Positions 36,155 to 45,900 of a DNA stretch of 64,000 nt are shown one piece after another. Made by a program: the position numbers and the translations under genes. The stretch covers positions 186,001 to 250,000 of the forward strand of contig NZ_JACIDU010000003.1 in NCBI RefSeq assembly GCF_014196535.1. The letters run 5' to 3'. Under the pieces are notes generated by a model. That model worked only from the letters and a program-made list of their open reading frames with translations. It ran no database searches and was not told where the DNA came from. Position 1 is the first letter of the stretch, and every line of letters begins with the position of its first letter. This stretch comes from Allorhizobium borbori (GTDB taxonomy: Bacteria > Pseudomonadota > Alphaproteobacteria > Rhizobiales > Rhizobiaceae).

Positions 36155-37498
36155 TTACACCAGCATGCTCATCGGCTTTTCGAGGTAACGCTTGAAGGCA
36201 GATGCGAGTTCTGCGCCCAGCGCACCGTCGATCACGCGATGATCGAAGGCAAAGGTAGCCGTCATCACCGTCGCCACCTTGATCTCGCCGTTCTTGACGA
36301 CCGGCTTTTCGATACCCGCACCAATCGACACGATGGACGCATGCGGCGGGTTGATGATCGAGGTGAAGTTGGAGACGCCGAACATGCCGAGGTTGGACAC
36401 GGCGGAGGTGCCGCCCTGGAACTCTTCCGGCTTCAGCTTCTTGTCGCGGGCACGGCGGCCGAGGTCCTTCATCTCGGTGGAGATGACGGAGAGCGGCTTG
36501 AGTTCCGCCTTGCGGATGATCGGCGTGATCAGGCCATCGGGAATGGCAACGGCAACGCCAACATCCGAATGCTTGTGCAGCACGCGGGCCGAAGACGTCC
36601 ACGAAGCATTCGCCAGCGGCACATCCCTTAGCGCCAGAGCAAGCGCCTTGATGATGAAGTCATTGACGGAAAGCTTGAACACCGGCGCATCGCCGTGTTC
36701 CGTCTTGCGCATCGGCGCGCCCTTGTTGATCTCGACGCGTAGCGCATTGAGAGCATCGAGTTCGGCGTCGATGGACAGGAAGTAGGACGGGATCGTCTGG
36801 TGCGATTCGGTGAGACGCGAGGCGATCACGCGGCGCATGCCGTCATGCGGCAGAAGCTCGTAAGTGCCCTGTTCGAACAGCTTGAGCACGGCCTCGTCGG
36901 ACAGGCCCGTGGCGACGGGCGCAGCAGTAGACGTCGGCGACGCAGAGGCAGAAGCCGAAACGACGGCCTTCGGTGCGACGCCGCTGGCAACCGCCTTCTC
37001 GACATCGGCCTTCACCACGCGGCCATGCGGGCCGGAACCGGCAACCGCCGAAAGCTCGACGCCCGCCTCCTTGGCAAGACGACGCGCCAGCGGCGAGGCG
37101 AAAACGCGTTCTCCCTTGGCGACAGCCGGAGCCGGTGCCGCAGGCGCGACAGGAGCCGGCGCTGCCGCAACAGCAGCCGGTGCATCCACCTTGGCAGGGG
37201 CCGCAGCGGGAACAGCCTTCGGGGCCTCACCGGCAGCGGCAGCCGCAACATCCGCGCCATCGGCGGCGAGAACGGCGATCAGCGCATTGACCTTCACGCC
37301 AGCCGTGCCAGCGGGGACGACGATCTTCGCAACCGTGCCTTCGTCCACGGCTTCCACTTCCATGGTCGCCTTGTCGGTCTCGATTTCGGCGATCACGTCG
37401 CCGGGTGCGATCTTGTCGCCTTCCTTCACCAGCCACTTGGCCAGATTGCCTTCCTCCATCGTCGGAGAAAGGGCCGGCATCGTAATGTTGATGGGCAT
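36155..37498 (-). CDS. pdhC: Pyruvate dehydrogenase E2, dihydrolipoamide acetyltransferase
   Basis: A 447-residue core enzyme that passes acetyl groups from E1 to CoA. Domains: lipoyl (~1-80) with the lipoylated Lys in [17 protein letters not shown]; an Ala/Pro-rich linker; the E3-binding domain near 130-170 ([17 protein letters not shown]); and the catalytic domain with the active-site His in [14 protein letters not shown]. The end [12 protein letters not shown] is typical. One lipoyl domain is present, a second one being carried by PdhB. It is 13 bp after pdhB and 15 bp before the SGNH gene. Confidence 0.96.
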   Translation of the reverse strand: MPINITMPALSPTMEEGNLAKWLVKEGDKIAPGDVIAEIETDKATMEVEAVDEGTVAKIVVPAGTAGVKVNALIAVLAADGADVAAAAAGEAPKAVPAAAPAKVDAPAAVAAAPAPVAPAAPAPAVAKGERVFASPLARRLAKEAGVELSAVAGSGPHGRVVKADVEKAVASGVAPKAVVSASASASPTSTAAPVATGLSDEAVLKLFEQGTYELLPHDGMRRVIASRLTESHQTIPSYFLSIDAELDALNALRVEINKGAPMRKTEHGDAPVFKLSVNDFIIKALALALRDVPLANASWTSSARVLHKHSDVGVAVAIPDGLITPIIRKAELKPLSVISTEMKDLGRRARDKKLKPEEFQGGTSAVSNLGMFGVSNFTSIINPPHASIVSIGAGIEKPVVKNGEIKVATVMTATFAFDHRVIDGALGAELASAFKRYLEKPMSMLV

Positions 37499-37511
37499 GG
37501 AAAGCCCTCCC

Positions 37512-38879
37512 TTACTTGTAGCAGACGGTCTTCACCGCCTCGACAATTTCGGCCACGGTCGGCAGCGCCAGCTTTTCAAGGTTGGCGGCGTAGGGCATCG
37601 GAACGTCCTTGCCGGCAATCGTCAGGATCGGCGCATCGAGATAATCGAATGCTTCCTGCATGATGCGGGTGGCAATTTCGGTGCCGACAGACGACTGCGG
37701 GAAACCTTCCTCGACGGTGACGAGGCGACCGGTCTTCTTCACCGATTCGATCACCGCGGGCAGGTCCATCGGACGGATGGTGCGCAGGTCGATCAGCTCG
37801 ACGTCGATGCCGTCCTTCTCCAGTTCGGCGACCGCCTTGATGGCATAGGACATGCCGATACCGAAGGATACGACGGTGACATCCTTGCCCGAACGGTGAA
37901 TGCGCGCCTTGCCGATCGGCAGGACGAAATCATCGAGCTTGGGAACCTCGAAGCTCTGACCGTAAAGGATTTCGCTTTCAAGGAAGATGACCGGGTTCGG
38001 GTCGCGGATCGCAGCCTTGAGCAGGCCCTTATAATCGGCAGCCGTATAGGGCATGACGACCTTGAGGCCTGGAATCTGGCTGTACCATGCCGCATAGCAC
38101 TGCGAGTGCTGCGCGCCAACGCGGGCTGCCGCGCCGTTCGGGCCACGGAACACGATCGGCGCACCCATCTGACCGCCGGACATATAAAGCGTCTTGGCGG
38201 CAGAGTTGATGATGTGGTCGATCGCCTGCATGGCGAAGTTGAAGGTCATAAACTCCACGATCGGCCGCAGGCCGGTGAAGGCTGCGCCGACACCGATACC
38301 GGCAAAACCGTGCTCGGTGATCGGCGTATCGACCACGCGGCGGGAACCGAATTCCTGCAGCAGGCCCTGCGTGACCTTGTAGGCACCCTGGTATTCGGCG
38401 ACTTCCTCACCCATGACGAACACATTGTCGTCACGGCGCATTTCTTCAGCCATGGCGTCGCGAAGGGCTTCGCGCACGGTCTGCGTCACGAATTCCGTGC
38501 CGGCGGGAATGGCCGGATCGGCCAGAACCTCGGCCTTCGGCGCAGCCGGGACCGGTGCGGAAGCAGGTGCTGCAGCGGCGACCGGCGCCGGAGCGGCATC
38601 GGCAGCCTTCGGGGCAGCGATATCGGCCGCGCTTTCGCCGTCCTGAAGCAGAACGGCGATAGGCGTGTTCACCTTGACGTTCTGCGTGCCAGCGGCGATC
38701 AGGATCTTGCCGAGAACACCTTCATCGACGGCTTCGACTTCCATCGTCGCCTTGTCGGTTTCGATTTCGGCGATCACGTCGCCGGCGGTGATCTTGTCAC
38801 CTTCCTTCTTCAGCCACTTGGCGAGGTTACCCTCTTCCATGGTCGGAGAGAGAGCAGGCATGAGAATTTCTACGGTCAT
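37512..38879 (-). CDS. pdhB: Pyruvate dehydrogenase E1 beta with N-terminal lipoyl domain
   Basis: A 455-residue protein, longer than ordinary E1 beta (about 330) because an entire lipoyl domain (~1-80, Lys in [17 protein letters not shown]) and an Ala/Pro linker precede the E1 beta domain. The enzyme domain has the TPP-binding [17 protein letters not shown] region and [15 protein letters not shown] near the end. The lipoyl domain of E1 beta is a known feature of Rhizobiales/alphaproteobacteria. It is co-transcribed with pdhA and pdhC (gaps of 17 and 13 bp). The lipoyl segment is nearly the same as in PdhC, implying an old duplication. Confidence 0.96.
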   Translation of the reverse strand: MTVEILMPALSPTMEEGNLAKWLKKEGDKITAGDVIAEIETDKATMEVEAVDEGVLGKILIAAGTQNVKVNTPIAVLLQDGESAADIAAPKAADAAPAPVAAAAPASAPVPAAPKAEVLADPAIPAGTEFVTQTVREALRDAMAEEMRRDDNVFVMGEEVAEYQGAYKVTQGLLQEFGSRRVVDTPITEHGFAGIGVGAAFTGLRPIVEFMTFNFAMQAIDHIINSAAKTLYMSGGQMGAPIVFRGPNGAAARVGAQHSQCYAAWYSQIPGLKVVMPYTAADYKGLLKAAIRDPNPVIFLESEILYGQSFEVPKLDDFVLPIGKARIHRSGKDVTVVSFGIGMSYAIKAVAELEKDGIDVELIDLRTIRPMDLPAVIESVKKTGRLVTVEEGFPQSSVGTEIATRIMQEAFDYLDAPILTIAGKDVPMPYAANLEKLALPTVAEIVEAVKTVCYK

Positions 38880-38896
38880 CTTGTCTCCTCCCCAGA

Positions 38897-39940
38897 TCAG
38901 GCCAGAATGTCGGTGTAGAGCTCGGATGCATCCGGCTCCGGATCGGCCTGAGCGAAATCGGCACTGTCGGCGACGATGTCACGGACGTCCTTGTCGATCT
39001 GCTTCAGCTCTTCCTCAGTGGCCCAGCCCTTTTCGATGAGGCGTGCCTTGACCTGTTCGATCGGATCATGTTCGGAGCGCATCTTCTGCACTTCGTCCTT
39101 GGAACGGTACTTGGCCGGGTCCGACATGGAGTGACCGCGATAGCGGTAGGTCAGCATTTCAAGAATGATCGGCCCCTTGCCGGCGCGGCACCAGGCGGTT
39201 GCCTCATCGGCAGCAGCCTTGACAGCGCGAACATCCATGCCATCGACCTGAATGCCAGGAATATTGAAGGAAAGGCCGCGCTGCGAGAAATCGGTCTGGG
39301 CCGAGGCGCGGGACACGGACGTGCCCATGGCGTAACGGTTGTTTTCGATGATGTAGATCACCGGAAGCTTCCAGAGAGCAGCCATGTTGAAGCTCTCGTA
39401 GACCTGACCCTGGTTGGCCGCACCATCGCCGAAATAGGCAAGCGACACATTGTCGTTGCCGCGATAGCGGTTGGCGAAGGCAAGACCCGTGCCGAGCGAA
39501 ACCTGCGCACCGACGATGCCGTGGCCGCCGTAGAACTGCTTTTCCTTGGAGAACATGTGCATTGAGCCGCCCTTCCCCTTGGAAAGGCCGCCGCGACGAC
39601 CGGTCAACTCGGCCATGACGCCACGAGCACTCATGCCGGCAGCCAGCATGTGACCGTGGTCGCGGTAACCGGTAATGACCTGATCGCCTTCCTTCAGCGC
39701 AAGCTGCATGCCGACAACGACAGCTTCCTGACCGATGTAAAGGTGACAGAAACCACCGATAAAGCCCATGCCATAAAGCTGGCCGGCCTTCTCCTCGAAG
39801 CGGCGGATGAGCAGCATCTCGCGATAGGCGGAGATATCGTCTTCCTTGGTGAAGTCAGCGACAGCGCCGACGGTGAATTCCTTGCCACCCGCCTTGGCGG
39901 ACTTGCGACCGGAAGCGGACGCGGATTTTCTCGGCGCCAT
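38897..39940 (-). CDS. pdhA: Pyruvate dehydrogenase E1 alpha
   Basis: A 347-residue thiamine diphosphate-dependent subunit that decarboxylates pyruvate. The TPP fold shows [20 protein letters not shown] (GDG...N motif for Mg-TPP), and the phosphorylation-loop-like region [15 protein letters not shown]. The start [16 protein letters not shown] is Lys/Ala-rich, a normal feature in rhizobia. It opens the pdhABC operon. The upstream gap of 145 bp to ftsB is AT-rich and likely contains the promoter. Confidence 0.96.
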   Translation of the reverse strand: MAPRKSASASGRKSAKAGGKEFTVGAVADFTKEDDISAYREMLLIRRFEEKAGQLYGMGFIGGFCHLYIGQEAVVVGMQLALKEGDQVITGYRDHGHMLAAGMSARGVMAELTGRRGGLSKGKGGSMHMFSKEKQFYGGHGIVGAQVSLGTGLAFANRYRGNDNVSLAYFGDGAANQGQVYESFNMAALWKLPVIYIIENNRYAMGTSVSRASAQTDFSQRGLSFNIPGIQVDGMDVRAVKAAADEATAWCRAGKGPIILEMLTYRYRGHSMSDPAKYRSKDEVQKMRSEHDPIEQVKARLIEKGWATEEELKQIDKDVRDIVADSADFAQADPEPDASELYTDILA

Positions 39941-40069
39941 TCAACCCTCCCTCAACATTTTTGCGTGAATTTCATCGGGCATAACATAGCAAGAAAAACC
40001 GGTTCGGCAATGCCAGAAATGCATAACTTATATTTCACATAAGATATTGAAATATAATAAGAAATTAAA

Positions 40070-40090
40070 ATTAACCCAATATCGGTTAAT
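40070..40090 (-). terminator. AT-rich hairpin at the end of ftsB
   Basis: ATTAACC at 40070-40076 pairs with GGTTAAT at 40084-40090, spanning the ftsB stop codon. On the minus strand a T-rich stretch follows, so a weak terminator is possible. Confidence 0.35.
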
Positions 40091-40406
40091 TGAAATATGA
40101 ATTGAAAATGACAATCTCGTCAGCGCGCGAAACGTTAAGCTGGTAGCGCGCCTTCTCGTCCAGAATGTCATGCTCAAGGGAACCGTCGGAGAGCAATTCC
40201 ACCTGCAGTTCCAGTGCCTTGCGCTTGGCCGTCAGGCTGGCCAGCTCTGCGGAACGGGCGATGCGCTGACGCTCGAATTCCTTCGTTGCCTCGAGGCCAT
40301 AGCCTCCGTGAACGGAATGATAACCGAAATAAGAAAGGAAAGCGGCGGCGATGGCCGGAACGATGAGACGCCCGAATTTTCTCTGCCTATGATGCTTCGT
40401 CCACAT
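40086..40406 (-). CDS. FtsB/DivIC-type septum formation initiator
   Basis: A 106-residue single-pass membrane protein of the cell division divisome, of the FtsB family (PF04977). A basic N-terminus MWTKHHRQRKFGRL precedes one helix at ~14-34 (IVPAIAAAFLSYFGY), then a coiled coil (EFERQRIARSAELASLTAKRKALELQVELL) and the conserved end DILDEKARYQLNVSRADEIVIF. ATG 40406 gives the standard length; the longer frame upstream is rejected. In most rhizobia it directly follows eno; here a TetR/beta-lactamase pair lies between. Confidence 0.85.
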   Translation of the reverse strand: MWTKHHRQRKFGRLIVPAIAAAFLSYFGYHSVHGGYGLEATKEFERQRIARSAELASLTAKRKALELQVELLSDGSLEHDILDEKARYQLNVSRADEIVIFNSYFN

Positions 40407-40568
40407 GCGGCAATGCCCTGAAACGCAATACAATTTCACTCAAGCTAACTTGGATTGATTAACCGTCCGTTTCCCTTGTTCGAACGTTTCCGGAATTATC
40501 GTCAGGCAAAACAAGTGTCCGGCCACCGCCGCCCTGCCGTATGCGAAAGCCGGATCATCGATTCCTCA
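40407..40568. other. Intergenic region upstream of ftsB
   Basis: These 162 bp between ftsB and the beta-lactamase-like gene hold no convincing gene; only a likely ftsB promoter region is expected. No box was recognised. Confidence 0.3.
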
Positions 40569-41708
40569 TCAACTGTAGACTGCATCGCGAATCTGGGTCT
40601 TGAGCTTGCCGGCCATACCCTCGAAGGCGGCGTTCGTCAGCAGCACCACGGAAAGCCCGTTGACACGATCCACGAACCAGGTGTGCCCATAGGCTCCACC
40701 CCATTGCAGAGTCCCCGCCGCCTGAGGTGTCGCCGCGATGGCAGGATCAACCAGCACCGCCCAACCATAACCAAAGCCCCAGCCCGGCCCCTGGGTCTGC
40801 GCATCAGCCCCCACTTGGGCCGACGTCATCGCCGCAACGGTTTCCGGTGCAAGAACCGACGCACCACCGGTACGGATCATTTCAAGGAAGCGAAGAATAT
40901 CGCCAGCCGTTCCCGCCATGCCGGCACCGCCTGAGGGGTAAGAGGCGGAATCAAGAATGCGACCCGGCGCGAAAATAGCCGCCATATCCCCCAGTGGCAC
41001 CGCCATGCCATCCGTCATGCGCAACGGTTCGGGATTTGCATTGGCATAGGGCGTGACCAATCGCGCGGCATCGGTCACGGCAAAGCCGGTATCGGCAAGT
41101 CCGAGCGGACCGGTGACGAGGGCCCTCACCAATTCAGGCAGCGTCGAGCCCGTCGCCCTCTCCAGGACACCACCAAGAACATCAAGGCCGAGCGAATAGA
41201 GCCACCCCTCACCCGGCGCGAAAGCCAGTGGCGCCGTCGCAAGACGAGCCAAATTCTCCGTCAGCGAAAGCCCGGGCTGATCCATGCCATCGGACACATC
41301 GAGCGCATGATAGGCGTCGCCTGCCGGCTTGAGGAAGCGATAGCCGAGACCGGAGGTGTGGGTCAGAAGCTGCCGGATCGTGATTGCCGCTTCGGAGCCA
41401 TCGGCCAGTCGCGGGCGGAAATCCGGCAGCCAGCGGGTAACGTGCTGATCAAGTGACAACACACCATCATCGACGAGCCGCATCGTCGCCGCCGAGACGA
41501 TCGGCTTGGTAATCGAAGCCAGCCGGAAGATCGCGTCTTCGCGCATGGCAACACCAGCCTCACGGTCGGCCAGACCGGCGGCACGCGCATAAACAGGCTC
41601 ACCGCGCTCCGCCACCAACACCACCGCGCCGACGATCCGCTTCTCTGCCAGAGCGGCATCGATCACAGCATCCAGACGTCCTGAACGCGCATTATTGACA
41701 TGACTCAT
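40569..41708 (-). CDS. Beta-lactamase family serine hydrolase (class C fold, EstB-like)
   Basis: A 379-residue protein of the PF00144 group, which includes esterases, D-aminopeptidases and class C beta-lactamases. The nucleophile motif SxxK is SITK at 65-68, the YxN-type tyrosine is probably Tyr171 (YSLGLDVLGG; the Asn is replaced by Leu-Gly), and the third motif region is WGGAYGHTWFVD. No signal peptide is present, so it is cytoplasmic and more likely an esterase or hydrolase than an antibiotic-resistance enzyme. The start at 41708 is used; a longer in-frame extension overlaps the divergent TetR gene. It is divergent from that regulator with a 75-bp gap. Confidence 0.88.
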   Translation of the reverse strand: MSHVNNARSGRLDAVIDAALAEKRIVGAVVLVAERGEPVYARAAGLADREAGVAMREDAIFRLASITKPIVSAATMRLVDDGVLSLDQHVTRWLPDFRPRLADGSEAAITIRQLLTHTSGLGYRFLKPAGDAYHALDVSDGMDQPGLSLTENLARLATAPLAFAPGEGWLYSLGLDVLGGVLERATGSTLPELVRALVTGPLGLADTGFAVTDAARLVTPYANANPEPLRMTDGMAVPLGDMAAIFAPGRILDSASYPSGGAGMAGTAGDILRFLEMIRTGGASVLAPETVAAMTSAQVGADAQTQGPGWGFGYGWAVLVDPAIAATPQAAGTLQWGGAYGHTWFVDRVNGLSVVLLTNAAFEGMAGKLKTQIRDAVYS

Positions 41709-41783
41709 CGCCGGCAACCCCCTATAATCACAATGACCACTCCTGAATAAATTAAACGCGCCCATATTTCCAGAGCGATCGCT
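41709..41783. promoter_or_regulatory. Divergent promoter region between the hydrolase and TetR genes
   Basis: The 75-bp gap must hold both promoters and the TetR operator. A perfect 10-bp palindrome AGCGATCGCT at 41774-41783 abuts the TetR GTG start and is a candidate half of the operator; a CTATAATC sequence near 41724-41731 may be a -10 element. Confidence 0.4.
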
Positions 41784-42407
41784 GTGAATAATATTGAACC
41801 GTCTTCCCGCCCCCGTGGCCGCCCCCGCGCCTTCGACCGCGACGAGGCGCTCGCCAAGGCGACGAACACCTTCTGGCAACTGGGTTATGAGGGTGCTTCC
41901 ATCGCCGATCTGACGCTTGCCATGGGCATCACGCCGCAGAGCCTTTACGCCGCCTTCTCCTCCAAGGCCGCGCTCTATGCGGAGGCGCTGGCGTGGTATG
42001 GCAATCATGAAGGCGCGGCAACCGCGCGGGCGCTGACCGAAGAAAGCCATGCCGTGGTCGCTCTGGCGCGGGTTCTGCGGGAGGCGGCGCGGGATTTTTC
42101 CCGCGCGGAGTATCCGCGTGGCTGCATGGTCTCGACGGCCGTTCTGGCCTGTGCGGTGGAGAACGAAGCGGTGGCGCGGCAAACCTCGGACCTGCGAAAC
42201 GCAACACTGATGCTGCTTCGCAGCCGCATAGAGCAAGGGGTGAGGGATGGCCAGATCAGACCCGAGACGGATGCTGCGGCCCTCGCCCGCTTCGTCGGCG
42301 CGATCATTCAGGGCATGTCCGTGCAGGCGCGCGACGGCGCTTCCGAATCGGATCTGCGCGGCCTGGCCGAGCACGCCATTAGCGAAATTGCCCGGCATCG
42401 GGCCTGA
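41784..42407 (+). CDS. TetR/AcrR family transcriptional regulator
   Basis: A 207-residue repressor. The DNA-binding domain spans ~10-60, with RGRPRAFDRDEALAKATNTFW, then the helix-turn-helix LGYEGASIADLTLAMGITPQSLYAAFSSK. The remainder is the ligand-binding helical bundle, with a C-terminal TetR_C-like segment IRPETDAAALARFVGAIIQGMSVQARDGA. The start is GTG at 41784; no ATG is available before the domain. A perfect palindrome AGCGATCGCT ends directly at this start. It is divergent from the beta-lactamase-like gene, so it likely controls it; the effector is unknown. Confidence 0.9.
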   Translation: MNNIEPSSRPRGRPRAFDRDEALAKATNTFWQLGYEGASIADLTLAMGITPQSLYAAFSSKAALYAEALAWYGNHEGAATARALTEESHAVVALARVLREAARDFSRAEYPRGCMVSTAVLACAVENEAVARQTSDLRNATLMLLRSRIEQGVRDGQIRPETDAAALARFVGAIIQGMSVQARDGASESDLRGLAEHAISEIARHRA

Positions 42408-42413
42408 GGCAAC

Positions 42414-42443
42414 AAAAAACCCGCGCCGTAACAGCGCGGGTTT
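42414..42443 (-). terminator. Rho-independent terminator of eno
   Basis: CCCGCGC at 42420-42426 pairs with GCGCGGG at 42434-42440; on the minus strand the hairpin is followed by six T's. It lies 25 bp after the eno stop and may also stop the convergent TetR transcript. Confidence 0.85.
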
Positions 42444-42467
42444 CCGGATTTCCTGGAACGACTGAAA

Positions 42468-43817
<1,350 letters not shown>

Positions 43818-43917
43818 TTACCCGATGGAGAAGAAATTTCAATGGCGCACAAAGCCGCCGGGCAATCTAAAATCGATTGTAAAACAGCCGATTGTTTATT
43901 GCGCCGACGGCTATACT

Positions 43918-44766
43918 TCAAAGGCTCTTCGAAATGGCGTCGAATGCCAGAAGCTTTTCGAGAAGCGGCTGCAAATTGTCGATCTGCACCATGTTCGGAC
44001 CGTCCGACGGGGCATTGTCCGGGTCTTCGTGAGTCTCGATGAAGACACCCGCAACACCCACGGCCACGGCAGCCCGCGCCAGCGTTTCAACGAATTCGCG
44101 CTGGCCGCCGGAGGAACCGCCCTGCCCGCCCGGTTGCTGTACGGAATGGGTTGCGTCGAAGATGACAGGCGCGCCGGTCTGAGCCATGATCGGCAGAGAA
44201 CGCATGTCGGAAACAAGCGTGTTGTAGCCGAAGGAAGCGCCGCGTTCGCAAGCCATTACGTTCGGATTGCCGCTGTTGACGACCTTGGCCAGCACGTTCT
44301 TCATATCCCAGGGGGCGAGGAACTGGCCCTTCTTGATGTTGATGGCGCGACCGGTCCTGGCAGCGGCGATCAGAAGGTCGGTCTGGCGGCAAAGGAAGGC
44401 CGGGATCTGCAACACATCGACGACGGGGGCCACCAGTGCGCAGTGTTCCTCGGTGTGAACGTCCGTCAGCACGGGAAAGCCGAACTCCTTCTTGAGATCG
44501 GCGAAGACTTCCATTGCCGTTTCCAGCCCGATGCCACGTTCGGCACTGAGCGAGGTACGGTTCGCCTTGTCGAAGGACGACTTGTAGACGAGGCCGATGT
44601 CCAGCGACTTGCAGATTTCCGACAATCTGCCGGCAATCATGAAGGCATGGTCGCGGCTTTCCATCTGGCAGGGACCGGCAATCAGCGAGAGCTTGCCGGT
44701 GTTCGAGAAGGAAACGGCGCCCGTGCCGTTGCCGGCGATGACCGTGCTGTTGGGGGAAAGGCTCAT
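43918..44766 (-). CDS. kdsA: 3-deoxy-8-phosphooctulonate synthase (KDO-8-P synthase)
   Basis: A 282-residue enzyme condensing phosphoenolpyruvate and arabinose 5-phosphate for the KDO of lipopolysaccharide. Conserved segments are [37 protein letters not shown] and [22 protein letters not shown], with [14 protein letters not shown] as the final phosphate-binding loop. Length normal. A VOC-protein gene ends four bases upstream of its start, so the two are co-transcribed. Its PEP substrate is the enolase product, and it lies upstream of eno. Confidence 0.97.
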   Translation of the reverse strand: MSLSPNSTVIAGNGTGAVSFSNTGKLSLIAGPCQMESRDHAFMIAGRLSEICKSLDIGLVYKSSFDKANRTSLSAERGIGLETAMEVFADLKKEFGFPVLTDVHTEEHCALVAPVVDVLQIPAFLCRQTDLLIAAARTGRAINIKKGQFLAPWDMKNVLAKVVNSGNPNVMACERGASFGYNTLVSDMRSLPIMAQTGAPVIFDATHSVQQPGGQGGSSGGQREFVETLARAAVAVGVAGVFIETHEDPDNAPSDGPNMVQIDNLQPLLEKLLAFDAISKSL

Positions 44767-44769
44767 ATT

Positions 44770-45663
44770 CTACTCCTCGAATGCGAAGACGACCCCCTGA
44801 CCGGGCGCAGGCCGGACCAGAAGTCTGTGATGGCGGTGTTCATAGGCTATATCGTTGCGGCGAAGCAATGCTTCAACCGTCTCCAGCTTGCTTGCGCGGA
44901 AAACGACCGCTCCGCCGCGCAGGCCCCGCCCCTTGCCGGGATATTGTCCGAACCAGGCTTCGAAGCCCGCCGGCGTCAGTGCCGAGATCACAGCGTTGCC
45001 GGCGTCGAAATCAACACCGAAGGAATGCGCCGTCACTTCCCGTTGCAGCAGCACCTCTTCCAGAAGATACTGGAAGTCAGACGGGTTCTCCTCCACCAGA
45101 ACGACACGCGACAGGCCGATGACGCCGTTGGCATGGCTCAGCAGTTCATCTGCAATGGCAGGGCGCTCGCGGGTGCGTTCGCAGCAGAAGAGGAAGAAAT
45201 CCGGCGCACGCAGATCGGCCGCGAATGCCAGTCGAAAACTCGCTTCCGCACTTGTACCGTCGGCAAGCTTGAAGGGTCGCGAAAACTCCAGCGGCTCACC
45301 ACCGGAAAGCCCTGCCTTGCGAAACCGCTCGTGATCGGCCGCCGCATCGGCTGATTTCAGCACGATAGCCGACAACCCATCTTCACCGCAGCGAAACCGG
45401 AAGGCGCGATCTCGCGCCACGAACACGTTTCCAGCCAGCGCGTGGGCCTCGCAGGTTTCCCGGGAGGCAACGCCCAGCGGCTCCAGGTAGGTACCGTCCC
45501 TAAAGAAGATGCAGGCATTTTCCGTGCCGAACGGATGAAGCGCGTCCGGTGCGACGGTGAAGCCGAGGGAGCCCAGACGCGCCCGCGCGGCGGCTAGTGA
45601 ACCGACCGGCAGAACGAGGTGATCGAGCGCCCGGGGATTGGCAAGCGATTTCTGGCTGGACAT
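44770..45663 (-). CDS. VOC / glyoxalase-like domain protein
   Basis: A 297-residue protein with the VOC (vicinal oxygen chelate) fold of the Glyoxalase_3 type (PF13468). The start ALDHLVLPVGSLAAARARLGSLGFTV is typical, and a second domain appears from ~150 (ANGVIGLSRVVLVEENPSDF). The metal-binding His of the first beta-strand (LDHLVL) is present. Substrate unknown. The gene stops three bases before kdsA starts, suggesting co-transcription, but it has no evident role in LPS. It is divergent from ppiD. Confidence 0.85.
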   Translation of the reverse strand: MSSQKSLANPRALDHLVLPVGSLAAARARLGSLGFTVAPDALHPFGTENACIFFRDGTYLEPLGVASRETCEAHALAGNVFVARDRAFRFRCGEDGLSAIVLKSADAAADHERFRKAGLSGGEPLEFSRPFKLADGTSAEASFRLAFAADLRAPDFFLFCCERTRERPAIADELLSHANGVIGLSRVVLVEENPSDFQYLLEEVLLQREVTAHSFGVDFDAGNAVISALTPAGFEAWFGQYPGKGRGLRGGAVVFRASKLETVEALLRRNDIAYEHRHHRLLVRPAPGQGVVFAFEE

Positions 45664-45900
45664 GGCCCGCTCCTCCTTGAGATTGCTCAGGGTGTGCCCG
45701 TTTTCACAAGGCTATGCAAGACCGTCGCCGGTGCACGGCGCCGCCATCCCGTGTGTTTCAATCAAACAATGCGGAAGCCGATGGCTTTTGGCTCAAAATG
45801 CCTTCAATTCCGTGGCGGATTGTTCTAAGGAGCGATCTTGTTTTCAGGAATGGTATCGCCCGTCAGAGGCGAACCGTTCAGCCAAGAGGTTTGCGTTCCG
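45664..45900. other. Divergent intergenic region between the VOC and PpiD genes
   Basis: These 237 bp hold the promoters of two diverging transcription units. A TTG at 45838 opens the downstream frame but the ATG at 45901 is preferred. No operator was recognised. Confidence 0.35.

Noticed and set aside
41709-42398. N-terminal extension of the beta-lactamase-like protein
   Set aside because: The extension is antisense to the TetR gene; the true start is ATG 41708.
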